64,000 nucleotides of DNA, taken from JAPPHA01 sp965220985. GTDB lineage: Bacteria > Pseudomonadota > Alphaproteobacteria > Rhodobacterales > Rhodobacteraceae. Location: contig OZ244854.1 of the NCBI GenBank assembly GCA_965220985.1, positions 1,736,001 through 1,800,000 on the forward strand, written 5' to 3'. The translations under genes were made by a program, and so were the position numbers. Below are positions 45,636 to 54,242 of this stretch, piece by piece. The first letter of the stretch is position 1. Every line of letters starts with the position of its first letter. Below the pieces are notes generated by a model. It saw only the letters and a list, made by a program, of their open reading frames with translations, had not been told where the DNA came from and did no database searches.

Positions 45636-46499
45636 TCAGCCGAATACCGACTTGAATCGATCGACACACAACCGGAAACCGGCTTCGAAATCGCCATTCC
45701 CAGGGTGATAGACACTCTCCAAACTGACAACGCCGTCGTAACCGTCGGTTCGAAGCGCATCAGCGATCGACTCGTACTCGTTTGCAAGCTGGCCCTCGCC
45801 CAATCGCCGGACCTCGAGAGTCGCTCGCGGCGTGTCCACGTGGACATCCTTGATGTGCACGTGGCCGAGATAACCGTCTCGCAAGACATCATATCCGTCA
45901 GGCCAGGCACGTTCATGGCACCAGCAGGCATTTGCAGGATCCCACAGGACCTTGAGCACGTCGCCGGCATCAAGATCGTCGATCAGTCTTCGCGCGGTGA
46001 AAGCCGAATTGATCATCGTCCCGTTGCCGGTTTCGACAACCAGCGTCGTGGATGCCTGTCTTGCCAGTTCGCAGGCCGGAGCGATCAGCGACAGCGTCCT
46101 GTCCCACGCCCCGCGAGCGACATTCCAGGTCTCAGCACCGTTTCGGCCCCACAAGATCTGTTCCTTGCGGTTGGTCAGGATCCGAACAAGCGGACAACCG
46201 AGAAGGTGCGCTGCATCGATCACTCGCTTCAATGCATCCATGTGCTTTGCATGGTCGGCATCTCCGGGGGTGTTGTCTGTCGTCAGCCCCGCAAAGACAT
46301 GGCGTGACAGGCAACAGACCGGCTTGCCCCGGTCACGCAAGAGGCGGTCGATTTCGGTGATTTCCGCACGTGAGTGATCGCCGATTTCGGCGTCGCCGAC
46401 GAACTGAAGCTCTGCATGTTCGATCCCGAACTCGTCCATGACATCGATTGCATGCAGAAGGTCGCGGCTGATTCCGTCACAGATGACACCGAGTTTCAT
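45636..46499 (-). CDS. Sugar phosphate isomerase/epimerase family TIM-barrel protein
   Basis: A 287-aa xylose-isomerase-like TIM barrel. Metal ligands are seen in LVVETGNG (Glu), VLWDPANACW (Asp), GHVHIKDVH (His) and VVSLESVYHP (Glu). It is related to hydroxypyruvate or inosose isomerases. The ATG at 46499 overlaps the dehydrogenase stop by 4 bp, so the two enzymes are coupled and probably act in succession. A longer upstream frame runs inside the neighbour and is rejected. Confidence 0.87.
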   Translation of the reverse strand: MKLGVICDGISRDLLHAIDVMDEFGIEHAELQFVGDAEIGDHSRAEITEIDRLLRDRGKPVCCLSRHVFAGLTTDNTPGDADHAKHMDALKRVIDAAHLLGCPLVRILTNRKEQILWGRNGAETWNVARGAWDRTLSLIAPACELARQASTTLVVETGNGTMINSAFTARRLIDDLDAGDVLKVLWDPANACWCHERAWPDGYDVLRDGYLGHVHIKDVHVDTPRATLEVRRLGEGQLANEYESIADALRTDGYDGVVSLESVYHPGNGDFEAGFRLCVDRFKSVFG

Positions 46500-47398
46500 G
46501 AGCGTTGCCTCCTGTGCAACTCGGCACCGACGATTTCCTCGATGACCTTGGTGCAGGCCCAATTGTCGCCATCGGGAAATCTGCTCTTGCCGGCATGAAA
46601 GATCTGCATGGCGGTTGCAGCCATGTGCATCGGAACCTGAAGCTCTTCGGCGAGATCAAGCGAAATGGTGAGATCCTTGTGCATCGTGCCGATCCCGCTG
46701 CCGGTGTTTTCGAACTTGCGATCGATGATCGCCTCGAGGGCTGTTTCAACGCAACTGCAACCTGCCCCAGAGGTGGAGAAGACACTCAGCAAAGCCTCGC
46801 CGTCAACACCCGCCTTGGCTGCGAGCACGGATGCCTCGAAGGTTGCGGAAAAGATCGACCCGATCAATGTCTGCAGGCACGCCTTGACGGTCTGGCCCAT
46901 GCCGGGTTCTGTACCAACACGGTGAATGACCGACGAAACAGCTCGCATGTACGGTGCATACGCGTCGAGCGTCTCATCAGGAGCCGAAGCCATCATGGTC
47001 AGGCTCCCGGACTGTGCGCCGGCGTAACCGCCCGAGACAGGACAATCGATCAGCTGCACGCCCGAGTCCTCGATTGCCGCGCCGATTTCCCTGGCCTCTC
47101 TTGGCTTGATCGTTGCGGTGAGCACGACCGCGCTGCCTTGCGCCATGTGGGCGACCAAGCCGTCTTGGCCGCAGATTACCGCTTTCGCTTGGGCTCCGGT
47201 CATCACCATGACAAAGACGGCATCGGCATTGGTGCCGACCTCGCCGACGGACTGGGCTGGTATCCCGCCCACTTCGGAGAATGCCTCCATCCGCACCGGG
47301 TCGAGGTCAAACCCTGTGGTGCTGAATCCGTTCGCGACCAAGTTTCTCGCCAGACCGCTGCCCATGTCGCCCAACCCGATCACGCCTGCTCTTTTCAT
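46496..47398 (-). CDS. 3-hydroxyisobutyrate dehydrogenase-like NAD(P)-dependent oxidoreductase
   Basis: A 300-aa beta-hydroxyacid dehydrogenase. The Rossmann motif is GVIGLGDMGSGLARNL at the N terminus, the substrate motif is DCPVSGGYAGAQSGSLTMM and the catalytic Lys is in GMGQTVKACLQ. It oxidises or reduces a short beta-hydroxyacid such as tartronate semialdehyde or 3-hydroxyisobutyrate; the neighbouring isomerase favours a sugar-acid route. The ATG at 47398 follows GGAAGGA. Confidence 0.88.
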   Translation of the reverse strand: MKRAGVIGLGDMGSGLARNLVANGFSTTGFDLDPVRMEAFSEVGGIPAQSVGEVGTNADAVFVMVMTGAQAKAVICGQDGLVAHMAQGSAVVLTATIKPREAREIGAAIEDSGVQLIDCPVSGGYAGAQSGSLTMMASAPDETLDAYAPYMRAVSSVIHRVGTEPGMGQTVKACLQTLIGSIFSATFEASVLAAKAGVDGEALLSVFSTSGAGCSCVETALEAIIDRKFENTGSGIGTMHKDLTISLDLAEELQVPMHMAATAMQIFHAGKSRFPDGDNWACTKVIEEIVGAELHRRQRS

Positions 47399-47450
47399 TC
47401 GATTTCCTTCCGTTGCCATTGGTACCGGCAGGTATTCCAATGCTTTGAAA

Positions 47451-50432
47451 TCATCGCCGCCTTCGACGTCGAGGCTTCGCGATATTGCGGGTGTAACTGC
47501 ACTCTGGGTAGTTGGAACAGCCAAGAAATCGACCAAACTTCCCCATCCTGGGTTCGAGCCAACCGTTGCATGTGGCACAGGCCTCGAATTCCTGGTTGCA
47601 ATCGCGACATCGGATTCCACCATCGTCCCTTACGATGAATCCTTCCCCGCATTTCGTGCACGGCTGTCGAGAGTATTCGCACAGAGGCCAGTTCGAGCAG
47701 CCGTAGAATGCTCGCTTGGTTCGTGAATTCTCGCGGCGTTGGAGTTGCCCGGTTTTGCAGGTCGGACAGGCCAATGGGGCCTCGGGAAGTCTTCCGAAAA
47801 CTTCGACATCGTATGCCTCGCCGATCAATTCTTGGACAAACGATGATGGAGACCCACCGTCAGCCAACAAGTACACCTGCCGTCGTGCACGGGTCATCGC
47901 GACGTACAACAGCCGTCGTTCTTCGGCATGTGGGAATGTCTCGGGTGCTGATAGCACCAACTCAAGCAAAGGATCGTCGACAATTTCGGACGGAAACCCG
48001 TATTTCCCCGAGCAAAGGCCGGGAACCACCACGTAATCTGCTTCGAGGCCTTTCGATCCATGAATGGTCATCGCGGATATCCGGACGTGGGGGTGCTGTC
48101 TGTCAACTCCCGTGAAGCCTCGCGGCAACGAGCGCCGATACCGGCCCAGGATCAGCACGGTCGATTGACCTTCATGTCCAACTGCGTGGTCCGCAATTCT
48201 CGCGATCGATTCTTCCAAAGCAGATCTGCGACCATCGTCGGACAGACCGACAAGAACAGCTGGTCCATTCGCCCGATGGATTGCTTGAACCGACTTTTTG
48301 ATCTGTCCGGAGTTCTTGAGCACAAATGCCGTCGCGGGATCTGCGACTCGGTCCGCGCATCTGAACGTCGTCTCGAGGTCGATCCGTTCGAAGTCGCCAA
48401 AGCGACTTTCGAAGTTCGACATGATGGCGACATCGGACCCGCCAAATCGATAGATTGCCTGCCAGTCGTCTCCGACGGCGAGGAGTTGGTTTTCTGGAGA
48501 CTGATCCAGCAAGGCCTTGAGCAAGCGGGCACGCCCCGGCGAAATGTCCTGAAACTCGTCAACGAGAACATAGCCGAAAGGATTTTGGAAACGACCGGAC
48601 TCGACGTGATCTGCCGCCATGTTGATCATGTCGTGAAAGTCTACCTCTTTGGCATCAGACAGCGTTTTTTCGTACTGCTCGTTGATGGGTCGGAAGACCG
48701 ACAGAAATGCGTCCGCCCTGGCGCGTTCCCCAAAGTCCTTCGCCCGTTCGCTGATGTCGCCAAACGACATTCGCGCACCCTTGAAGTGTTGCAAAAACGT
48801 GGCAACCAGCCGCACGAACGGGTCAGTTCGTTCCTGTTTCTCCAGTGACGAAAAGAACTGGCTCTTGGGGATGACGGAGAATGTCACGCCGTGCTTTTCG
48901 AGTTTCGCTCTCAGGTTTCTGATGAGGCAGTCTGACGCACGTTCATGACTGTACGTTTCGACGAGGATTGTTCCCTTTTCTCTGTGCAGTTCTCGTTTCC
49001 ATTCGATGCCACTCAGATATTTTTCTCGATCGACAAAGGGTGCGGGATTCCCGTTGGCATCAATTCCGAAGTGTTCAATGTAAATCCCGGGCCCCGGCAA
49101 GTAGAAGTCAGGCTTGTACTGACGATGTTCCCGCGTGGCCGTATCGTGCTCATAGGGAGCTTCATATTCATACGGAACTCCGTGAATGTAGAGGAAGTTG
49201 GCTATCTCGCATTCCTCAAAACTCTTGACGGTATCGCCTTTGAGCGAACGAATGTCGTGATCTCGGATGTAGTCGTAATACTCGCCCCAATTCCTGAATT
49301 CATGCTCACTCCTGTATGGTGCAAATTGGTCCTGGAACCAGAGAAGGAATGGCTTTGACAGCTTGCCGTCCGCGATCAAACGTCGAACGATGGCCTTCAG
49401 CAGATCGAACAGCGCCCGGTCGCTCTCCGCGGACCTCGCCAAGGCCGGCTTTCGACCCTCGACATTCGCGATGATCGCAAGGCCGAGGCTGTGAAATGTC
49501 CGAACCGTGATTCCTTGCGCCGCCCGGTATTCGAGACGCTGGCGTATGCGAATCTCCATTTCACGCTGGGCGTCCCTTGCAAATGCAAGCAGCAGCAACT
49601 CTGACGGCTTCCGACTACCCCTTTCGACAAGCCAGGCTGCCTTGGCCACGATCACGGAAGTCTTGCCGCTGCCAGCGGCGGCGACTACGAGATTGCGGTC
49701 TCCATCTGTAACGACTGCTTTGCGCTGCTGCTCGCTCAGCGGGCGGCTTTCGATGCGGTCAAAGAGTTCACGATGGATCTCGAACTCGCTTGAGATGAAT
49801 GCCTCGTTGGCCCGATCTCGAAATTCATGTGGTGCGTCCAAGAACAGCAGAATCGCTGCCAGAGTTCGAAAACTCGGGTCCATCGAGAGCGCGTCTGGCC
49901 AACGATTTGGAATTTGGTCGACTGCTGCCGACGCCGATCGTTCGAGATCAAGAATGGCACTTTGCGTCACGTAGCGGTTTGGTTTTCGCAACTGGTTCAG
50001 TTGGTTCTGGACTGCACTGAGCGCGTCAATTCGCAGTGCGATTGCCTCTTTCCACCAGTTTGCCCGCCTGATCTCAAGGACATCGAGAAAGTCATTTGCC
50101 TTCTCTGGCGCAATCGCCCGGATCAGTGCCGTTCCCTGTGTATGGCGAATTCGAACGTGAATTCCCTTTCGGTGGGCCTCCTTCGTCACTGTTTCAATAT
50201 CTCGATGAGATATGGCGACGGTCTTGGAGGCAAGTGTCAGTTGCAAGGTGTCGTCGGTCACGGTGGCGACGCGCACATCGTTTCGGCGCAAGGTTCGCAT
50301 CAGAAAGCCGATCAGGCTAGGTCTCGCCATCTCAAACACGTCAGGAGCGGGTTTATTCGGTTCGGACACGATCTCGCTCGTTTCCAATTGACTGCCACCC
50401 ACCAAATCATGGCGTCTTTGCAACTGCAACAT
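47451..50432 (-). CDS. UvrD-type helicase with embedded nuclease-like and C-terminal zinc-ribbon domains
   Basis: A ~993-aa superfamily 1 helicase, much larger than helicase IV. After an N-terminal region similar in layout to HelD come Walker A VVAAAGSGKTS (near residue 260), motif II LVDEFQD, and motif V/VI IHGSKGLEAD and LLYVAMTRARR. Between the ATPase motifs lies a segment starting KPDFYLPGPGIYIEHFGID that looks like a PD-(D/E)XK-type insert. The C terminus has topoisomerase-like zinc ribbons (CPTCKTG...CEYSRQPC, CSNYPEC) and an Arg-rich tail. It probably acts in DNA repair or recombination. The first ATG is at 50432; a TTG at 50468 or an ATG at 50330 are alternatives. Confidence 0.85.
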   Translation of the reverse strand: MLQLQRRHDLVGGSQLETSEIVSEPNKPAPDVFEMARPSLIGFLMRTLRRNDVRVATVTDDTLQLTLASKTVAISHRDIETVTKEAHRKGIHVRIRHTQGTALIRAIAPEKANDFLDVLEIRRANWWKEAIALRIDALSAVQNQLNQLRKPNRYVTQSAILDLERSASAAVDQIPNRWPDALSMDPSFRTLAAILLFLDAPHEFRDRANEAFISSEFEIHRELFDRIESRPLSEQQRKAVVTDGDRNLVVAAAGSGKTSVIVAKAAWLVERGSRKPSELLLLAFARDAQREMEIRIRQRLEYRAAQGITVRTFHSLGLAIIANVEGRKPALARSAESDRALFDLLKAIVRRLIADGKLSKPFLLWFQDQFAPYRSEHEFRNWGEYYDYIRDHDIRSLKGDTVKSFEECEIANFLYIHGVPYEYEAPYEHDTATREHRQYKPDFYLPGPGIYIEHFGIDANGNPAPFVDREKYLSGIEWKRELHREKGTILVETYSHERASDCLIRNLRAKLEKHGVTFSVIPKSQFFSSLEKQERTDPFVRLVATFLQHFKGARMSFGDISERAKDFGERARADAFLSVFRPINEQYEKTLSDAKEVDFHDMINMAADHVESGRFQNPFGYVLVDEFQDISPGRARLLKALLDQSPENQLLAVGDDWQAIYRFGGSDVAIMSNFESRFGDFERIDLETTFRCADRVADPATAFVLKNSGQIKKSVQAIHRANGPAVLVGLSDDGRRSALEESIARIADHAVGHEGQSTVLILGRYRRSLPRGFTGVDRQHPHVRISAMTIHGSKGLEADYVVVPGLCSGKYGFPSEIVDDPLLELVLSAPETFPHAEERRLLYVAMTRARRQVYLLADGGSPSSFVQELIGEAYDVEVFGRLPEAPLACPTCKTGQLQRRENSRTKRAFYGCSNWPLCEYSRQPCTKCGEGFIVRDDGGIRCRDCNQEFEACATCNGWLEPRMGKFGRFLGCSNYPECSYTRNIAKPRRRRRR

Positions 50433-50586
50433 CGTGTCACGAGGATCGTTCGAATTCCATGAATTCAATCGAATGCGGCGTACCGCCCCAACCCCGGATG
50501 GTTCGTCCCCTCTGGAAGACGGTACTGTGGTGACGATTCTGACGTCAGTGGCACTGCGTCCGATGCCGGTCTTGTCTGGTTGAACG

Positions 50587-50617
50587 GACAGAGTGCCCCG
50601 TCAGGCGACACTCTGTC
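50587..50617. repeat. 9-bp inverted repeat in the helicase/ATPase spacer
   Basis: GACAGAGTG (50587-50595) and CACTCTGTC (50609-50617) are perfect inverted copies with a 13-nt gap. It lies between divergent genes and could be an operator or a small hairpin. It has no U tract. Confidence 0.5.
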
Positions 50618-50677
50618 GCGCACTGCTGGACGATCCGGCTATTGAAAAACGATGTGTTCGGTAAACGACGATAGTCG

Positions 50678-50769
50678 TAATAGGCAAATGGTGATACATT
50701 AGATAATCAATAAGTGATATAATTAATAGACAAATGGTGAAAATTGTAATAGACAGTTCGTGGAGGAAA
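50678..50769 (+). repeat. Four imperfect 23-bp tandem repeats (iteron-like)
   Basis: Units start at 50678, 50701, 50724 and 50747. Units 1 and 3 share TAATAG(G/A)CAAATGGTGA and unit 4 begins TAATAGACA; unit 2 is more degenerate. ATA near the start, CA in the middle and GTG at position 14-16 are kept in all four. The block is very AT-rich and lies directly upstream of the DUF4143 ATPase; unit 4 also holds GGAGG. A cooperative binding site or iteron is plausible. Confidence 0.55.
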
Positions 50770-50839
50770 GAAAACGACGATATCGGACCAGCAGCGATTT
50801 GCACATCCGCTGACTCGCCCGACAACTGCAAACCAGCAA

Positions 50840-52126
50840 ATGCTTGAAATCGAAGAATTCCTGCCACGACATCTCGTCACCGAACTCAATGATGCACTTG
50901 CTTCGGCTCGCGTTGTAAACCTCATTGGTCCTCGGCAGGCTGGCAAGACGACTCTTGTGCGTGAACTGTTCGGCCACGGCCATTTCGTGACTTTGGACGA
51001 CTCGGCCGTCATGGCTGCAATGGACGCCGATCCCGAGGGTCAACTTTCCAGCCTCGTCGAAAACCTTGGCAATGCACCACTCATCATCGATGAGGCGCAG
51101 AGATCGAAGAAGCTGGGGTTGGCCGTCAAGAGGATGGTCGACACGAACCGCCGGAAGGGACAGTTCGTCCTGACAGGCTCCTCCAATGTCTTCACGACTG
51201 CGGATGTCGCAGACTCGCTTGCCGGGAGGATGCGAACGCTGAAGCTTTGGCCGCTGACCGTCGCGGAATTCAAGCGGGCGCCGGTCAACCGCTTGATCGA
51301 TTGGGCGATGCAGGACTCTCCATCGCTTGCTCAGATAGGCGACCCTGAACCGCTGACCAGAAGCCAATACATCGAACTCATCATCGCCGGTGGTTTTCCG
51401 GCGATCCGAGAACTCCCGCTTCGCTCCCGTCAGCGCCAATATCGAGACTATGTCGACGCGGTCGTCGACCGCGATGTGGCCGACATCATGCCCGTTCGAA
51501 AGCCGGATTCTCTACGTGTCTTGGTCGACCAGATGGCGGCCCGAACCGCGCAGGAGACAAGCACCTCGAAGTTGTCGCGGCAGGCAGGACTACAGCGGGT
51601 CACCGTCGATCAGTATCTCGACATCATGATGCGCTTGTCCATGATCACGAGGCTCGGAGCCTGGACGTCCGGCGAAGGCAAGCGGGACGTCAAGCAACCC
51701 AAGTTTCACTTCGTTGACACCGGCATCGCCTGTGCGTTGCGTCGATTCACGAACGCGACTTTCGACATCGACAACAATCCGCGAGCCTTGGGCGGCTTGA
51801 TGGAGAGTTTCGTTTTCAGTCAATTGAAGCAAACTCTGCCGCTGCAGGGCGTCGACTATCGGCTTTATCACTGGCGCAGCGCGGACCGCCGCGAAATCGA
51901 CATCCTGATCGATGGTGACCACAAGCTGTTCAACATCGAGGTCATGTCGTCAGCAACGGTCGACACCAGTGACTTCAAGCACCTCAACTGGTTTGCGAAG
52001 GATGGGCCAGGTCACAACAGAAATTGCACCGGCGTGGTTTTTTACATGGGGCGTGAAAAGCTGACGTTTGGCGAGCGAAACTTCGCCCTTCCCGTCAGTG
52101 CGCTCTGGAGTGCCATCGAACTCTGA
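50840..52126 (+). CDS. AAA+ ATPase with DUF4143 domain
   Basis: A 428-aa protein of the common AAA/DUF4143 architecture. The Walker A is GPRQAGKTTL (near residue 30), Walker B LIIDEAQR (near 80), sensor FVLTGSS, and GRMRTLKLWPLTVAEF leads to a winged-helix and a C-terminal PD-(D/E)XK-like domain with REIDILIDGDHKLFNIEVM. Such proteins are numerous in bacteria but of unknown function; the last domain resembles nucleases. The ATG at 50840 lacks a ribosome site, while a GGAGG at 50762 is not followed by a canonical in-frame start. It is divergent from the helicase. Confidence 0.85.
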   Translation: MLEIEEFLPRHLVTELNDALASARVVNLIGPRQAGKTTLVRELFGHGHFVTLDDSAVMAAMDADPEGQLSSLVENLGNAPLIIDEAQRSKKLGLAVKRMVDTNRRKGQFVLTGSSNVFTTADVADSLAGRMRTLKLWPLTVAEFKRAPVNRLIDWAMQDSPSLAQIGDPEPLTRSQYIELIIAGGFPAIRELPLRSRQRQYRDYVDAVVDRDVADIMPVRKPDSLRVLVDQMAARTAQETSTSKLSRQAGLQRVTVDQYLDIMMRLSMITRLGAWTSGEGKRDVKQPKFHFVDTGIACALRRFTNATFDIDNNPRALGGLMESFVFSQLKQTLPLQGVDYRLYHWRSADRREIDILIDGDHKLFNIEVMSSATVDTSDFKHLNWFAKDGPGHNRNCTGVVFYMGREKLTFGERNFALPVSALWSAIEL

Positions 52127-52283
52127 ACCGTGCTTGAGGCTGCGGTTGCATGCAAAACCAGGTGATTCGGCACCTACGGGCTCCGATGCGGTTGCACCTT
52201 GTCATCGGACGGAACACAATTCGATGGACTTTGCCGCCAACAGTTCCAAGAATGGGTTCGGGACACAGAACGAGGACACCGGA

Positions 52284-52604
52284 ATGGCCAATTGGGTGAA
52301 AGCATGCGCTTGCGATGACGTGGAAACCGAGGACTTGATTCGATTCGATCACGGTTCCCATTCTTACGCGATCTACCGCAGCCCCGATGACAATTTCTAT
52401 TGCACCGATGGTTACTGTACCCACGAGAGGATCCATCTGGCTGACGGCCTCGTCATTGACAACATCATCGAATGTCCCGGACACAATGGGCTTTTCGACT
52501 ACCGAACCGGTGAGGCCAAGCGCTCTCCGCCTTGCGTTGCCCTGAAGACTTACAAAACCGACATCCGCGATGGGTTTGTCTTCATTGACATCGAAGGTCG
52601 ATGA
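52284..52604 (+). CDS. Rieske-type [2Fe-2S] ferredoxin
   Basis: A 106-aa small Rieske protein of the biphenyl-ferredoxin/MocE type. The iron-sulfur ligands are in CTHERIHLADG (Cys, His) and ECPGHNGLFDY (Cys, His), separated by 15 residues. It probably passes electrons to an oxygenase. No oxygenase or reductase is next to it; the nearest is the Rieske oxygenase alpha gene 32 kb away. The ATG at 52284 follows GAGGACACC. It precedes the SWIM operon by 220 bp, on the same strand. Confidence 0.88.
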   Translation: MANWVKACACDDVETEDLIRFDHGSHSYAIYRSPDDNFYCTDGYCTHERIHLADGLVIDNIIECPGHNGLFDYRTGEAKRSPPCVALKTYKTDIRDGFVFIDIEGR

Positions 52605-52823
52605 TGGGTGGAGCAGGACAGATGACGTGTTACATCGATCCGGGCGGGCGACAAAGCAGCGAGACTGCAGCGACGTCGATTCGCTGCACCCCTGAGTGGA
52701 AAGTTCGCGAATGAGAACGGACTTTGGGAATGGATGCTTCCAGGTGGTCCTGGCACGGAGCGCAAGTGCGATCGGGATTCCGTTTCAGGCCAAGCCAAGG
52801 ATGCTTGAACACGCTTCCAGACA

Positions 52824-54242
52824 TTGCACTGGGTCTGGAGCAACGACATCGGGGTCGTTTTCTTGAATCTCACGGCTTCAACAGTCGAAGATCTTGCCCC
52901 GGATCAAGCATCATTGAAGGCGGCCGGCAAGCTTCTGAAACCTGCAAAATGGCCTTTGCGAGAATCCGATGGCGACTACATCTGGGGCGAATGCCAAGGC
53001 TCGGGCGCAAACCCCTATCGTGTGATTTTTGATCTGCGTGATCATGGCTACAAGTGCACGTGCCCATCGCGCAAATTTCCCTGCAAGCACGCATTGGCGC
53101 TGGCCTTGATGTTTTCGGAGGCACCAAGCGATTACGCGCAAGGTCAGATGCCCGAGTGGGGCTCGGACTGGATCGGGCGGCGACGCAAGACATCTGCCGC
53201 AGCAACCAAGGACGAGAAAGACACGCCAAAACCGGCAAAAAGCCTTGCTGCCGCATTGGCCAAAGAGCCCGAAAAAAAAGAGATCGATCCCGCGAAAGCC
53301 GCGGCACTCGAGGCTGCCCGCAAGACGCGGGCCGAAGCGACGAGAGCGGCACAAATGGCCGGACTCTCGGAGCTCGAGGGCTGGATATTCGACAATCTGT
53401 CGCTTGGTTTGCCACAGGTACTGTCAAACCTGACCGAGCGCTGCCGAACGATATCGGCTCGTCTTTCCGATGCAAAGGCACCCTCCTTGTCCGGGCGTCT
53501 TGACGATATCCCCGAACGCGTGATGTCGGTGCCTCGGTCCGCCCAGGCGGATGTCCTGATCGAGGAACTCGGCAAACTGGTGCTGCTGTCCCGAGCGGCG
53601 CAAACAGTGCCGCAGCCCACCGGCGTTCAGCGCCTGATCTCGGCGGCAGAAAACCGCGAGAGCGTTCTGGAGGATGCAAGCGCACCCGTCCACAAGGCTG
53701 TTTGGCACGTCATCGCCTCCCATGCGCGCACGCGCAAGGACGGGCTGGTGTCGTATTCGACCTGGCTTCTGTCCTGCGAGGACAATCAGCGCTTTGCGCA
53801 ACTGCTGGATTTCGTGCCCGCTTCGCTGGGCAAGCGCGGTGCGGGGTTTGCAGTCGGGGACATGTTCGAGGCCGAGGTTTGCTACTTTCCTTCAGCGTTT
53901 CCGATGAGGGCGATGATCAAGACGCGCGCGCCGACAACCCAAGACCCGCATTGGGGCACGCCGCCGGCCTCGGTATCGTCGCAGCTGGCCGAGGCCCTGC
54001 GTGCCGAACCCTGGATACAGGATATCCCCGTCTTGCTGGGAGAAGGCCGTCTGGGGTTGGCGAAGGACGGAGGGTCGTTCTGGGTGGGGCAATCGGGCGA
54101 GAAATTCCCGCTGCACCAGTCGGAGGTCAACCCTGTGGCCTTTGGTCTGCCTCTGCAGAACTCCGCGGCGGTCATGCGCCATGGGCGGGCATTGCTGCTG
54201 GTCTCTGAAACGACGATGGGGAGGCTCTTCTTTGACGAATAG
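52824..54242 (+). CDS. SWIM zinc finger protein, first gene of a five-gene operon
   Basis: A 472-aa protein. The SWIM motif CTCPSRKFPCKHALALAL (CxCx6CxH, near residue 80) binds zinc and is used for DNA or protein contact. It is followed by an Ala/Lys-rich linker (residues ~125-175, charged and probably flexible) and a helical domain. The function is unknown. The start is a TTG at 52824, with TTG at 52863 as alternative. Its end overlaps the DUF5691 gene by 11 bp, so it is co-translated with the operon. Confidence 0.85.
   Translation: MHWVWSNDIGVVFLNLTASTVEDLAPDQASLKAAGKLLKPAKWPLRESDGDYIWGECQGSGANPYRVIFDLRDHGYKCTCPSRKFPCKHALALALMFSEAPSDYAQGQMPEWGSDWIGRRRKTSAAATKDEKDTPKPAKSLAAALAKEPEKKEIDPAKAAALEAARKTRAEATRAAQMAGLSELEGWIFDNLSLGLPQVLSNLTERCRTISARLSDAKAPSLSGRLDDIPERVMSVPRSAQADVLIEELGKLVLLSRAAQTVPQPTGVQRLISAAENRESVLEDASAPVHKAVWHVIASHARTRKDGLVSYSTWLLSCEDNQRFAQLLDFVPASLGKRGAGFAVGDMFEAEVCYFPSAFPMRAMIKTRAPTTQDPHWGTPPASVSSQLAEALRAEPWIQDIPVLLGEGRLGLAKDGGSFWVGQSGEKFPLHQSEVNPVAFGLPLQNSAAVMRHGRALLLVSETTMGRLFFDE

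Noticed and set aside
50452..50466. GAATTC repeated with a 3-bp gap near the helicase start
   Set aside because: It is a short coincidence of two hexamers within coding sequence and shows no wider symmetry.
54001..54231. N-terminal extension of the DUF5691 frame into the SWIM gene
   Set aside because: The extra 77 codons are Cys/Arg/Trp-rich and overlap a conserved gene; the TTG at 54232 has a strong ribosome site.
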